A DNA stretch of 64,000 bases from CAZWRV01 sp964636325 (GCA_964636325.1 CAZWRV010000013.1:1-64000); one strand, 5' to 3'. Positions 16,610 through 24,907 are shown, counted from the stretch's first letter. Notes: a model not told the origin generated them from the sequence alone. Translations and numbers: made by a program.

Positions 16610-17689
16610 ATGGCGGTTCTGAAAAGGAAGAAGTCAAAATACTGGTACGTGGTCTACCGTCATGGCGGCAAGCAGATATGGCTCTCGACCAAGACCGAGG
16701 ACAAGCTCGCCGCCGAGCGGCTTGATTTGGAGATACGATCAGGCATAAGGGGCAACGCCGACAAGAAGAAGCTCACAGAGCTTATTGAAACGCTGACCGG
16801 CCAGGAGCTCCCGAAGACCGGTTTGCCGATAGCCAGCGTCTGGGACACCCTCCTACAGCAGCCCGAGCAGGGCCAGCGGAAGAAGAGGACGCTGCAGTCC
16901 AAGAAGCAGATATGGGACCGCTTCACCAAATGGCTGAAAGGCTCCCATCCTGAAATCGAGACCCTCAACGACGTGAGCCGCAGCGTGGCCATGGACTATG
17001 CCAAGCATATCAAGGCCGAAGGTAAGTCGGCCCAGACCTACAACAACACACGGCACAACCTGCGCGGCATCTTCAAGTCCCTGATGTTTTCAGCCAGCCT
17101 CAAGGAGAACCCGTTCGACGTGGTTCCAACCCTCGCGGCTCGGCATGTGTCATACCGCCGGTTCACCATAGATGAGATAAAGAAGATAATTGAAAAGGCG
17201 AAGCCACACTGGAAGCAGGCAATCTATATCGCCATTTATACTGGGCTTCGCTTCGTGGACGTCTGCAAGCTGAAGTGGAAGGATATTGACCTCGACAACA
17301 GCCGGATGGTCGTAGAACCGGCCAAGACCGAAAGGTTCGCCAAGAAGGTCGTCATCCCGATACACCCCGTCCTCAAGAAGATCCTATCCGCTATCAAGAA
17401 GAGGAAGGAGTATGTCCTTCCGGTGATGGCGGTCCGCTACGACAGGCGTCACTTTAAGAACGAGTTCCCCGAACTTCTGCGGCTATGCAAGATCAAGGAT
17501 ACAGACGAGGGCATAGCCGGGTTCCACAGCCTAAGGCATACGTTCGTGACGCTGCTTGAAGAGGGAGGCGCCGAAAGGCATGTAGCACAGAAGTTGGTAG
17601 GGCACGGATCACCCGTGACGACAGAGATATATTCCCATGACTTCAAGTCCCTGGAAAAGGGAATAAGCACCCTCCCGAACCTCGACTAG
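16610..17689 (+). CDS. tyrosine recombinase / site-specific integrase
   Basis: A 359-residue integrase from ATG 16610; GGGGG immediately upstream supports this start over the GTG at 16604. An N-terminal basic arm-binding region (KRKKSKYWYVVYRHGGKQIWLSTKT in part) leads to a SAM-like core-binding domain and the catalytic domain. The catalytic residues are visible: Arg in IYTGLRFVDV (about 214), His and Arg in FHSLRHTF (about 306 and 309), His in LVGHGSP (about 332) and the nucleophile in EIYSH (Tyr about 341). It would insert the element into tRNA-Thr. Residues 72-87 are matched by a separate gene relic at 27429-27476. Confidence 0.95.
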   Translation: MAVLKRKKSKYWYVVYRHGGKQIWLSTKTEDKLAAERLDLEIRSGIRGNADKKKLTELIETLTGQELPKTGLPIASVWDTLLQQPEQGQRKKRTLQSKKQIWDRFTKWLKGSHPEIETLNDVSRSVAMDYAKHIKAEGKSAQTYNNTRHNLRGIFKSLMFSASLKENPFDVVPTLAARHVSYRRFTIDEIKKIIEKAKPHWKQAIYIAIYTGLRFVDVCKLKWKDIDLDNSRMVVEPAKTERFAKKVVIPIHPVLKKILSAIKKRKEYVLPVMAVRYDRRHFKNEFPELLRLCKIKDTDEGIAGFHSLRHTFVTLLEEGGAERHVAQKLVGHGSPVTTEIYSHDFKSLEKGISTLPNLD

Positions 17690-17749
17690 CGATAGCGGGA
17701 TCGGTCAGCGTATTTTCGCACACATGATAAACAGCTAGGTACCATCGGT

Positions 17750-20221
17750 ATGGGAACAGACGCGCCAGATACGACTGATGAAATACGGACGCTTCAGGAG
17801 CGGCTCAGAAGCCTTGAAGAAGAATGTACTACGGTCAGGCGCAGGCTCGTACTGTTGGAGCAGAAGGGGCGCCGCACCGGAAGTCCAGTGCCAAAGCTAG
17901 GTACTCCGGCATCAGCGAAGGTTCCACGGATACCCAAGGAGAAGGTGGACCTGTTCCTGCGCCTGTTCAGATGCCGCGAGGACGTTTACCCGAAGCTGTG
18001 GGAAAACAAAAAGCGGGGCACGAAGGGTTACTCGCCAGCATGCCAGAACGAGTGGAGGCAGGGGATATGCGAAAAGCCCCGCACTAAGTGCTCGGTATGC
18101 CCGGAACGGAAATTTCTGCCGCTCGACGAGTCCGCCATCGAATCGCATCTGAGAGGACATCAGACAATAGGAACATATGCAATAAGGGGGGATGACACAT
18201 GTGTGTTCCTCGCGTGCGACTTCGACGGTGCGGCATGGCCGGGAGACGTTCTGGCGTATAAGTCGGCCGCCGAAGACATCGGCGTGGACGTGGGCATCGA
18301 GCGCTCAAGATCCGGCAAGGGCGCCCATGCATGGATATTCTTCACCTCTCCCGTTCCGGCAAGGGCCGCGAGAACCCTAGGTACGATCATACTTACAAGA
18401 AGCATGGACATGAGGCACAGCATGCCGCTGAAGTCCTACGACCGCTTCTTCCCGAACCAGGACTATCTTCCCAAGGGCGGGTTCGGCAATCTCATCGCCC
18501 TGCCTCTGCAGAAGGTACCCCGGGAAGGCGGCAACACCGTCTTCATCGGCGACGATCTCATGGCCCATGAGGACCAATGGGGCTTCCTATCCAGGATAAG
18601 GGTTCTTTCACCGTTCGAGCTTGACGGCTTAAACAGGAGATGTACGCCCAGGCTGTCGGCCTCGATGGATGAAAGGGACTTCCAACTGAGGTGTGACGAG
18701 GGCATCATCGAGCCGGCGGCGGTGGAACCTCAACGCGGAAAGATTCCGTCCCGTGTGGAAATTACGCTGACCTCGCACCTGTCAATCCCGCTGGCCGGTT
18801 TGCCGTCCAGAGTTGTAGCGGCGTTGAAGAGGTCGGCCACGTTCCCCAATCCAAAGTTCTACGAACTCCAGCGGATGAGGATGGCGACATATCCACATCC
18901 GAGGTTCATATTCTCAGGAGAGGAAAGGCCGGATGCCCTCATCATGCCGAGGGGCGGTATGGACAAGATCCTGTCATTACTCAAGAAGGCCGGTGCCGAA
19001 GTGTCGGTGGTGGATGGACGGCCGAGGAGGAGGAAGATAGCCGCAGTCTTTGCAGGCAACCTCAGGGATGCCCAGCAGGCAGCGCTGGATGAATTGAAGA
19101 AACACGAGTACGGGGTGCTTGTCGCTCCTCCAGGATCCGGCAAGACCGTGATCGCCTGCGCACTTATCGCCGAAAGGCAGGTCTCGACATTGGTGGTCGT
19201 GCACCGCAGCCCTCTGGTCGAGCAGTGGAGGGATAGGATATGCGAATTCACAGGAACTGAGAAGAAGGAGATAGGAACCATCTCCGGTGCAAGGTCAAAG
19301 CCCACGGGGAAGATCGATATTGCGATGATACAGTCCCTCGCAAGGAACCCGGACATGGATGTATTCTCGAAAAGATACTCCCAGGTAATAGTGGACGAAT
19401 GCCACCATATTCCGGCATCGTCTTTCGAAGGCGTCCTCAGGCAAATCCAATCTAGGTACGTGCTCGGGCTGACCGCTACGCCCTACAGGAAGGACGGCCT
19501 GGAGAGGATCATATTCCAGCAGTGCGGCCCGGCCAGGTACGAGATAAGGCCGTCTGACCTGAGCCCCGGGATAAGCAGAGAAGTCATGGTAAGGGAGACC
19601 GGCCTCAGGCTTCCGGAGCCGATAGGGCAAAACCCGCCATACCATGTCCTGGCTGAACACCTGACAAACGATCCCGGGAGGAATGCGATTATCGCGGATG
19701 ACATCGCATCGGAACTGCAGCTCGGACGCCATGTCCTGGTGTTGACCGACAGGAAGGCTCATGTCGTCATGCTGGCCGGCAAACTCGACGAGGAGCTGAA
19801 ACGCAGGGAGGTCGGTGCCGGTGCCGCCAAGGTCTTCTGTCTGGACGGTGCCGCTGGCAGCAGGAAAAGGCTTGGAATCTTCTCGGAAATGGACAGCTAC
19901 AGAAGGGCTGGAACTCCATGCTGCATGATCGCCACTGCGTCGCTCATAGGAGAAGGGCTTGACCTGCCGTATCTCGACTCGCTGGTGCTGGCGATGCCGC
20001 TCTCGTTCAAAGGCAGGCTCGTCCAGTATGTCGGCAGGCTGGAACGGACTGAAGAGGGGAAGGACTGCATCAAGGTTTTCGACTACCTTGACTCGGCATG
20101 TCCTACGACATTGAAGATGTATAGGAAAAGAGCCAGTACGTATCGGACGTTGCGCTTCACAGTCAACGAACCAGGAACCGAACCCCTGCTACAGTATAAT
20201 CACATATCAGGACTAGGTTAA
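17750..20221 (+). CDS. archaeo-eukaryotic primase fused to SF2 helicase (TOTE-type conflict protein)
   Basis: An 823-residue fusion. An N-terminal coiled-coil stretch (10-40) is followed by LFRCREDVYPK, GYSPACQNEW and four cysteines (98, 107, 114, 117) that look like a zinc knot. The primase domain has the metal-binding pair in LACDFDG (about 157-159), SGKGAHAW (188-195) and the basic KSYDRFFPNQD. The helicase half has Walker A APPGSGKT (about 459-466), box II VDECHH (548-553), TATP (575-578), LIGEGLD and motif VI QYVGRLER. The layout is like primase-helicase proteins of TOTE conflict systems. DNA synthesis or damage-response at invading DNA is inferred. It begins 60 bases after the integrase gene and could be cotranscribed with it. 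Confidence 0.8.
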   Translation: MGTDAPDTTDEIRTLQERLRSLEEECTTVRRRLVLLEQKGRRTGSPVPKLGTPASAKVPRIPKEKVDLFLRLFRCREDVYPKLWENKKRGTKGYSPACQNEWRQGICEKPRTKCSVCPERKFLPLDESAIESHLRGHQTIGTYAIRGDDTCVFLACDFDGAAWPGDVLAYKSAAEDIGVDVGIERSRSGKGAHAWIFFTSPVPARAARTLGTIILTRSMDMRHSMPLKSYDRFFPNQDYLPKGGFGNLIALPLQKVPREGGNTVFIGDDLMAHEDQWGFLSRIRVLSPFELDGLNRRCTPRLSASMDERDFQLRCDEGIIEPAAVEPQRGKIPSRVEITLTSHLSIPLAGLPSRVVAALKRSATFPNPKFYELQRMRMATYPHPRFIFSGEERPDALIMPRGGMDKILSLLKKAGAEVSVVDGRPRRRKIAAVFAGNLRDAQQAALDELKKHEYGVLVAPPGSGKTVIACALIAERQVSTLVVVHRSPLVEQWRDRICEFTGTEKKEIGTISGARSKPTGKIDIAMIQSLARNPDMDVFSKRYSQVIVDECHHIPASSFEGVLRQIQSRYVLGLTATPYRKDGLERIIFQQCGPARYEIRPSDLSPGISREVMVRETGLRLPEPIGQNPPYHVLAEHLTNDPGRNAIIADDIASELQLGRHVLVLTDRKAHVVMLAGKLDEELKRREVGAGAAKVFCLDGAAGSRKRLGIFSEMDSYRRAGTPCCMIATASLIGEGLDLPYLDSLVLAMPLSFKGRLVQYVGRLERTEEGKDCIKVFDYLDSACPTTLKMYRKRASTYRTLRFTVNEPGTEPLLQYNHISGLG

Positions 20222-20988
20222 TTCCCCCAAAAGATGCCGTAACTTTTCTTGATCTGTTCAATGAGTTCATCCTGCTTTCTGCTCTTGGGATATCCGAGGC
20301 TCTTCAGATCCAGGCGCTCGTCGAGCATCGCACGGGCGAAGGCCCCGAGATCGTCGGCCAACTGCCCGGAAAGGCGGGGAATAACGCCGGGATCGAGAAT
20401 CAGGAATAGTTTGAAAACGTCGTTGCGATGTTTCCGGATATCGTCGCTGTCGACCTGCTCGCCTCCATTCCTGCGTCTGACAAGGTCCAGCCAGGCACGG
20501 GCCTTCAACGGGACAAGATACTCGGGCCTGACTACCGGCAGCCCTTCCGCCATGGTCTTCCCGTGCTGCAGGAACTTGTAGTATTCGTCGTCCATAAGTA
20601 TGGCCGAGAGGCTGGACGCCTTGCCGTCGATCGGAATCGGCGTCAGACGCCCCGCCCCCTTGAATTTCAGGGAGTCGGGGAGTCTTGAAAAAAGTTCCAG
20701 CATGTATGGATACGTTTCGACAGCGGGTTCGAAGAAGCGATAGAAGAGCCGCCTGCCCGTGCTCCTCTGCCGGTTGTCGTATCGCCCGGCCCTGACGAAC
20801 TCCCAGATCGCCCTGACAAAGTCCGGCGTGAGATGTTCCACGCACAGGACAATGTCCAGATCCTTCGTCGCCCGGAACTCTTCTCCGACCGCGTCCATGG
20901 CCAGGTCGCAGGCCGTGCCGCCTATCAGCACGAAGCAGTCCTCGTGGCCCTTGAAATGCGCCTTGAAAAGTTCCAGCCCTCTTACCAT
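20218..20988 (-). CDS. AbiEii-like nucleotidyltransferase, putative toxin
   Basis: A 256-residue protein with the nucleotidyltransferase signature CFVLIGGTACDLAM followed by RATKDLDIVLCVE, giving the GG and DxD-like elements of the AbiEii/MNT fold. It may transfer nucleotides to tRNA or to proteins as known type IV toxins do; the target here is unknown. Its start overlaps the end of the 20982-21971 gene by 7 bases on the same strand, so the two are translationally coupled with the putative antitoxin first. Its stop overlaps the stop region of the convergent primase-helicase gene. Confidence 0.65.
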   Translation of the reverse strand: MVRGLELFKAHFKGHEDCFVLIGGTACDLAMDAVGEEFRATKDLDIVLCVEHLTPDFVRAIWEFVRAGRYDNRQRSTGRRLFYRFFEPAVETYPYMLELFSRLPDSLKFKGAGRLTPIPIDGKASSLSAILMDDEYYKFLQHGKTMAEGLPVVRPEYLVPLKARAWLDLVRRRNGGEQVDSDDIRKHRNDVFKLFLILDPGVIPRLSGQLADDLGAFARAMLDERLDLKSLGYPKSRKQDELIEQIKKSYGIFWGN

Positions 20989-21971
20989 TGCACCTTCTCC
21001 AGAAGTTTCTTGCGGGCGCCCTCGACCCGCGCATCGTCCACCCCTTCCAGGCTAAGGTATAGGGAGAGGGGGTCCACGCAGCCAGGCTTCCCGTACTGCT
21101 CCGACTGATAGTTCCAGATTTCCACCGACACGGTCTTGTCCGTCTGGATCGGCGGCGGCTCGTCCTTCCGGTCCGGGTAGTGGCATTTCCACTGGGAGAC
21201 CGTCACCGCGTAGACCGGCGTTGCAGGCGCCGCCAGCATCGTGTATTCGGCGAGCGCCGTCAAGCCCGCACAGAGCGAGTTTTCAGGAATCGTCGGTGCC
21301 CAGGCGACCCGCCTGACCGGAGAACGGAGATACGGCATGGCGGCTTCCCACAGCTGCCGGCCGCCCATGCGGAAGCGCAGGACGCGCTCGCGGCCCCGGT
21401 CTTTCACCTCGGCGAACTCCAGAGTGCCGAGCTCGTCAAAGACCCTGGACAGGGTCATTGGGGTATAATTGATAAATTTCGACAACTCTATCTGGGAAAG
21501 CTCCTTGTCGACAGCCCTGCCAAAATAGACGGCTTGAAGAACGACGGCCTGGGCGGACGGGCTGAGATGCTGCGTCTCCTCCTTATGCCGGAGACTGCGG
21601 ACGTGCTCCCGCAGATCGGTCCCCAGCCCGGGCAGATACATCTGGTTGTCCGGCACGACAAAGGAAACCTTGTGCTCCACCAGGCGCGCACGGTTGTAGG
21701 ACTCCATCGCACCGCATACATAGATCACTTCGCAGCCGCCGGCCTCCATGACCCTGTCGACGTGCTTGCGGATGGCGGCAGGCGTATCTCCGCCGCCCTT
21801 CCCGGCAACCATAAGTATGTGCGGGATGTCCTGTATCCGGCAGGAATAAAAATGGTATTTGTCCCGGAAGAGCATCGGCAGCTTGCCGCTGCCGGTCCAG
21901 GGGACAGGCCTGACCTCAACCCCGAGGTTCCTATGCAAATACTCCTTGAACTGGTTCAGCAGCTCGTCCAT
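20982..21971 (-). CDS. winged-helix protein, putative AbiEi-like antitoxin/repressor
   Basis: A 329-residue protein encoded upstream of and overlapping the nucleotidyltransferase gene. The middle part, ELSQIELSKFINYTPMTLSRVFDELG (about 160-185), reads as a helix-turn-helix, followed by a wing-like strand pair with basic residues (DRGRERVLRF). The last third ends VEIWNYQ, VDPLSLYLSL and ARVEGARKKLLE, a pattern seen in partners of AbiEii-like enzymes. The N-terminal 120 residues look like a separate alpha/beta domain. A role as antitoxin and autorepressor is inferred from gene order and the HTH, not demonstrated. Confidence 0.6.
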   Translation of the reverse strand: MDELLNQFKEYLHRNLGVEVRPVPWTGSGKLPMLFRDKYHFYSCRIQDIPHILMVAGKGGGDTPAAIRKHVDRVMEAGGCEVIYVCGAMESYNRARLVEHKVSFVVPDNQMYLPGLGTDLREHVRSLRHKEETQHLSPSAQAVVLQAVYFGRAVDKELSQIELSKFINYTPMTLSRVFDELGTLEFAEVKDRGRERVLRFRMGGRQLWEAAMPYLRSPVRRVAWAPTIPENSLCAGLTALAEYTMLAAPATPVYAVTVSQWKCHYPDRKDEPPPIQTDKTVSVEIWNYQSEQYGKPGCVDPLSLYLSLEGVDDARVEGARKKLLEKVQW

Positions 21972-22056
21972 GGCGCACCTGTTGATCCTAATTGCCGCAG
22001 TTGAAAATATGCTTTATAAATTAACACTCTCATAATAAGGCATTTACATATTTAGA

Positions 22057-22274
22057 GGCTTTCACCCAATGAGTGAAAGCCAGTTTCGGCATATTTTCAA
22101 CCCGGGAGGGTTGGCCGCATTCGCCATATCTACTTCGTTAGCTTCAACTTGCAGTGGTCACCACAGCTGCGTCTTGCTGCCTAGTAGCTACGGCAAATGC
22201 GGACAACTGCGGCTATTAAGTCAATAACGTTGATGTTGCACAATAACAATACGTGTGTTATCGTGCATTTCAAC
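22057..22274. ncRNA. structured non-coding region (candidate RNA or replication/control site)
   Basis: Between the AbiE-like pair and the sigma-like gene (21972-22504) no credible gene is seen, but several inverted repeats are packed together. GGCTTTCAC (22057-22065) pairs perfectly with 22073-22081. CAACCC (22098-22103) pairs with 22108-22113. CCGCATTCGCC (22115-22125) can close over about 66 bases with GGCAAATGCGG (22192-22202). TGCACAATAACA (22237-22248) pairs with TGTTATCGTGCA (22256-22267) with one mismatch, and GTTGA/TCAAC extends it outward. The set could be a folded RNA or a protein-binding origin region. Strand is undecided. Confidence 0.45.
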
Positions 22275-22343
22275 TGTTACTGTACTGTTTTTCAATATGT
22301 TTGGAAGCAGGTCTGTTCATACTGCCGCCTTGCGCTTCTCTGC

Positions 22344-22389
22344 TTAATTCTTCTCTAAATCGCGGTATAATAGGTGAAGCGCGCTTCAC
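22344..22389 (+). promoter_or_regulatory. promoter with perfect palindromic operator
   Basis: TTAATT (22344-22349), a 16-base spacer and a perfect TATAAT (22366-22371) form a sigma-70-like promoter. A perfect 16-base palindrome GTGAAGCGCGCTTCAC begins two bases later at 22374-22389, covering the expected start site. The layout is a classic repressor operator. It would drive the sigma-like gene with a leader of about 125 bases. Confidence 0.6.
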
Positions 22390-22504
22390 ACGCTTCCGGT
22401 ACCGCCCAGGTCGGGACCGCCATAGAACAAAACACGGCGGCCCGTCAGGGACGGACTCTGTCCAGCTTCCCGACATGGCCGCCCATAACCATGGAGGAAG
22501 CAAT

Positions 22505-23194
22505 ATGGCAGCGAAGACGGCCAGGATTCTGCTGAAAATCGTACCGGTCATCGAAGCGACGATTCCGAGGGTAGCAAAGCCCACAGGCTGCGAGGATCAC
22601 GAGGAGCTTATTCAGGACACCATCGCATCAGCGGCCGAGATGTTGCAGTCGGTCGAAAAGGCCGGGAAAAAAGCCATCCCGAAAAGCATAGTCTTCTATG
22701 CCATACAACGGTCCAGAAGCGGCCGCCGCGCCTACCAGTGCGCCAAAAACGACGTCCTGTCACAGGTGTTCCGCGCCCAGCATGAGGATCGCCTTTCATA
22801 CCTGGACGAGCCACTGTCGGAGGAGGCAGAACATCTGACTCTGCACGACTGCATCGCAGAACGCAGGGAGGATCCTGCATCAGAATCCTTGCGGAAGATA
22901 GACTGGAACGAATTCAACGGGACGCTGAATTGGCGTGAAAAGAAGCTCATCAATGACGTGGCAGAGGGTAACCAAGGCATTGACACGGCCAAGGCATTGG
23001 GCGTGAGCACTGGCCGAGTTGTCCAGCTCAAGCGCGAAGTCGGTTCGAAAATCAAAGCATTCATGGGGCCGGACATCTTGAAGGATATCTGCGGCGAAGC
23101 GCCATGGGAACGCGATATCAGGTGCAACCGGCAGATGATCGAGTCGAGACACGCGGCCAGGCTTGACGAGGAGTTCGAACCGGAGGTGGCATAG
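22505..23194 (+). CDS. sigma-70-like / sigma-related protein of the mobile element
   Basis: A 229-residue protein from ATG 22505, chosen because GGAGG lies 7 bases upstream; an in-frame extension to 22253 has low-complexity non-conserved content. Residues 30-75 (DHEELIQDTIASAAEM through YAIQRSRSGRRA) resemble sigma region 2, and residues 140-190 (NWREKKLINDVAEGNQ, TAKALGVSTGRVVQLKREV) form a convincing region-4-like helix-turn-helix. It may direct RNA polymerase to promoters of the element, or act as a regulator without sigma activity. The gene follows the palindromic operator. Confidence 0.5.
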   Translation: MAAKTARILLKIVPVIEATIPRVAKPTGCEDHEELIQDTIASAAEMLQSVEKAGKKAIPKSIVFYAIQRSRSGRRAYQCAKNDVLSQVFRAQHEDRLSYLDEPLSEEAEHLTLHDCIAERREDPASESLRKIDWNEFNGTLNWREKKLINDVAEGNQGIDTAKALGVSTGRVVQLKREVGSKIKAFMGPDILKDICGEAPWERDIRCNRQMIESRHAARLDEEFEPEVA

Positions 23195-23198
23195 TTTG

Positions 23199-23237
23199 TA
23201 TAATGCAGATATGGGTCCTGCCGTCGTGGCAGGATCC
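23199..23237 (+). promoter_or_regulatory. TATAAT box followed by 10-bp hairpin
   Basis: TATAAT (23199-23204) begins five bases after the sigma-like gene stop. GGGTCCTGCC (23213-23222), loop GTCGT and GGCAGGATCC (23228-23237) form a 10-bp stem with one G-U pair, followed by TCTTT. Either the hairpin terminates the upstream gene, or the box starts a transcript for the small downstream genes that carries a 5' hairpin. No convincing -35 box is present. Confidence 0.4.
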
Positions 23238-23277
23238 TCTTTAACAGCATAACTCAAAACTAAAGGAGAAAAGTGCC

Positions 23278-23460
23278 ATGAACACCAGGGAACTGCTGAT
23301 AAGGACCGTCCTTGACTCAGGCGTCCCAGAGGAAAGGGTCCGGCATGCGCTCCGGATACTTCAGGAACGGGACATGAGGAAGGAGGCTGTGTCCGGGGAA
23401 TCGCATGGATTTCCCGGGGCCAGGGGATGCCTTGCTGCGATGGACGGTGAAGGAAGATGA
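23278..23460 (+). CDS. small hypothetical protein of the mobile element
   Basis: A 60-residue protein preceded by a strong ribosome-binding site (AAAGGAGAAAAG, 23263-23274). The first half, TRELLIRTVLDSGVPEERVRHALRIL, is a predicted amphipathic helical region that could form a small helix-turn-helix or coiled dimer; the rest is Gly-rich. No family is recognised. It leads a run of small genes reading the same way. Confidence 0.55.
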   Translation: MNTRELLIRTVLDSGVPEERVRHALRILQERDMRKEAVSGESHGFPGARGCLAAMDGEGR

Positions 23461-23525
23461 AGAATGAATATGGATGCGGATTATGGATGGCTGGGTCTTT
23501 GGGCAACATAACAAAGGAGATCGAA

Positions 23526-23732
23526 ATGCCGAAGAAAATCGAGAGGAGCGGCGCAGCCATGCCGGACTGCGGAAATGAAAACGGAGCGGAAATCGCACTG
23601 GGACAAGGTGAAGTGGACGGGAAGGACAAGTTCCCGTCCTCCGCAATCCAGGAAATCCCGACAGATAGATGTAGCCGCATGAGAGCAAGCCTGGCTCCGG
23701 CATTTCGCTGGGATTTCCCGACTTCTCTTTGA
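23526..23732 (+). CDS. small hypothetical protein of the mobile element
   Basis: A 68-residue protein from ATG 23526, preceded by AAAGGAG (23513-23519). The sequence begins MPKKIERSGAAMPDCGNENG and has no recognised domain. The coding DNA near its end contains GGAAATCCC and, about 55 bases later, its inverted form GGGATTTCC, each followed by CGAC, so part of the sequence may be constrained for structure. Existence rests mostly on the ribosome-binding site and position in the small-gene run. Confidence 0.4.
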   Translation: MPKKIERSGAAMPDCGNENGAEIALGQGEVDGKDKFPSSAIQEIPTDRCSRMRASLAPAFRWDFPTSL

Positions 23733-23779
23733 ACATGGATTCCCGAATGATAAAATTACGCAGAGCATATGGAGAGCAA

Positions 23780-24037
23780 ATGCCAATTCCGGTTGAAGTC
23801 AAGGCGAAAATCTTCAAGGCCGACGGCACTTCTGTCACCTGGTGCATGTTCTGCGGTGCCAAGGTCGGGCAGGAGAGCCAGCGGACCGGCGAAACTGCTG
23901 CGGCCATGTTTTGGTGTGAACGCTGCAAGAAAAACTACTGCGACCAATGCAGCTGCAGCAGGGAGGCCGACGGTAAGCGTGTCCAGTATTGCCTGCGATG
24001 CGACAGCAGGCTCGAAAACCTGACAGTGTTGGAATAA
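23780..24037 (+). CDS. small zinc-finger protein
   Basis: About 85 residues from ATG 23780 (GGAGAG three bases upstream); in-frame starts at 23735 and 23747 are possible. Cysteines are arranged as WCMFCG, WCERCKKNYCDQCSC and YCLRCDS, enough for two treble-clef or zinc-ribbon sites. Single small multi-cysteine proteins of this sort often bind nucleic acid or a partner protein. The function is unknown. It is followed after one base by the next small gene, suggesting an operon. Confidence 0.6.
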   Translation: MPIPVEVKAKIFKADGTSVTWCMFCGAKVGQESQRTGETAAAMFWCERCKKNYCDQCSCSREADGKRVQYCLRCDSRLENLTVLE

Positions 24038-24038
24038 T

Positions 24039-24257
24039 ATGAAAACCAAAGACAAGGCCGTCGTAAAAGTCGAAATAGACGACAAAGGGGCGGTTAAGAT
24101 CATGGTAGAACGAGGGAGATTCCAGGATGTCAGCACCTGGGGGGGGGTGCTTGCGGACATAGCGAAAGCGGTGGCGGACGCACACGAGCATGTCGGAAAT
24201 CCCCGAAAAACCATGGAGCTGATCCGGATGAAATTCCTGGAAGAAATTGGCAAGTAG
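24039..24257 (+). CDS. small DUF5076-like protein with a poly-G tract
   Basis: A 72-residue protein beginning one base after the preceding gene. STWGGVLADIAKAVADAHEH followed by ELIRMKFLEEI resembles the core of DUF5076 (WGxxLADxARH then RIxxxFxxE), a small family without known function. A run of nine G residues (24139-24147) encodes part of WGGV. The present run length keeps the reading frame intact, but a change by one base would destroy it. Confidence 0.55.
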   Translation: MKTKDKAVVKVEIDDKGAVKIMVERGRFQDVSTWGGVLADIAKAVADAHEHVGNPRKTMELIRMKFLEEIGK

Positions 24258-24336
24258 CAAAAGTGCATGTTTGACCCGACCTTGATCCCCCGGACGGTAC
24301 GGGAAGGCGAGCGCTGACATTGAAAGGACATGAAAT

Positions 24337-24738
24337 ATGGACGCGGACGAAAAACGGATTCGCTCGATTCTTGGCGACGATAACGCACGCACGATGCGCA
24401 ACGCAGAGCGTTATCGGAAATATCTGCTCAAGCACCTCTCCCTGCCGGTAATCGTCACCGGCACGGAGGACTTTCCGTGGGAGGAGCCCTATGTGTTTGG
24501 AGGCTGGGACAAAAGGGAGTATGAGAAGCTGAAGAAGACGAACCCGTCCTTCACAGACACATACGAGCTCCAGACTCTCGAACCTCCAGATGACCATGAG
24601 GATGTCGTCGCAAAGGTAAGGCGCATATCCGATGGAAAAGTATTTCTGATCGGATTGTCGTGGCTTTGCTGCGAAGACGAAGACAGTAAGGCGTTCGAAC
24701 TGCTGGACGACTATGGAGTCTGGCATACTAATTATTGA
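24337..24738 (+). CDS. hypothetical protein, possibly CcbP-like
   Basis: A 133-residue acidic protein. RYRKYLLKHLSLPVIVTGTEDFPWEEPYV and later VFLIGLSWLCCEDEDSK and DDYGVWHTNY (read in parts) suggest a small single-domain fold. The helix then 'LP' strand then short acidic strand order is reminiscent of CcbP-type calcium-binding proteins, but the match is weak. No ribosome-binding site stands out except GAAAGGAC (24319-24326). It is probably cotranscribed with the preceding small genes. Confidence 0.5.
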   Translation: MDADEKRIRSILGDDNARTMRNAERYRKYLLKHLSLPVIVTGTEDFPWEEPYVFGGWDKREYEKLKKTNPSFTDTYELQTLEPPDDHEDVVAKVRRISDGKVFLIGLSWLCCEDEDSKAFELLDDYGVWHTNY

Positions 24739-24907
24739 GCCCGAAGCAGAGAGCGTCGAGCCTGAGCGTTGTTGGAAAAATGCAACGAGATGGTGGAGAT
24801 GGGGCCAGTAACATTCGATAGATCAATAAAACAAATTCCGCCATGTCCCTGAGCCGTAGTGCGGCCAAGTCGGAAAAGCACAGCCTTTTGCAGTCGAATG
24901 GAAAGCT

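Noticed and set aside
22098..22202. Possible tmRNA or tRNA-like structure in the non-coding stretch
   Set aside because: No T-arm, CCA end or plausible tag reading frame with a stop codon was found on either strand.
22253..22504. N-terminal extension of the sigma-like protein
   Set aside because: It covers the promoter and operator, has unrelated composition, and a GGAGG site marks ATG 22505.
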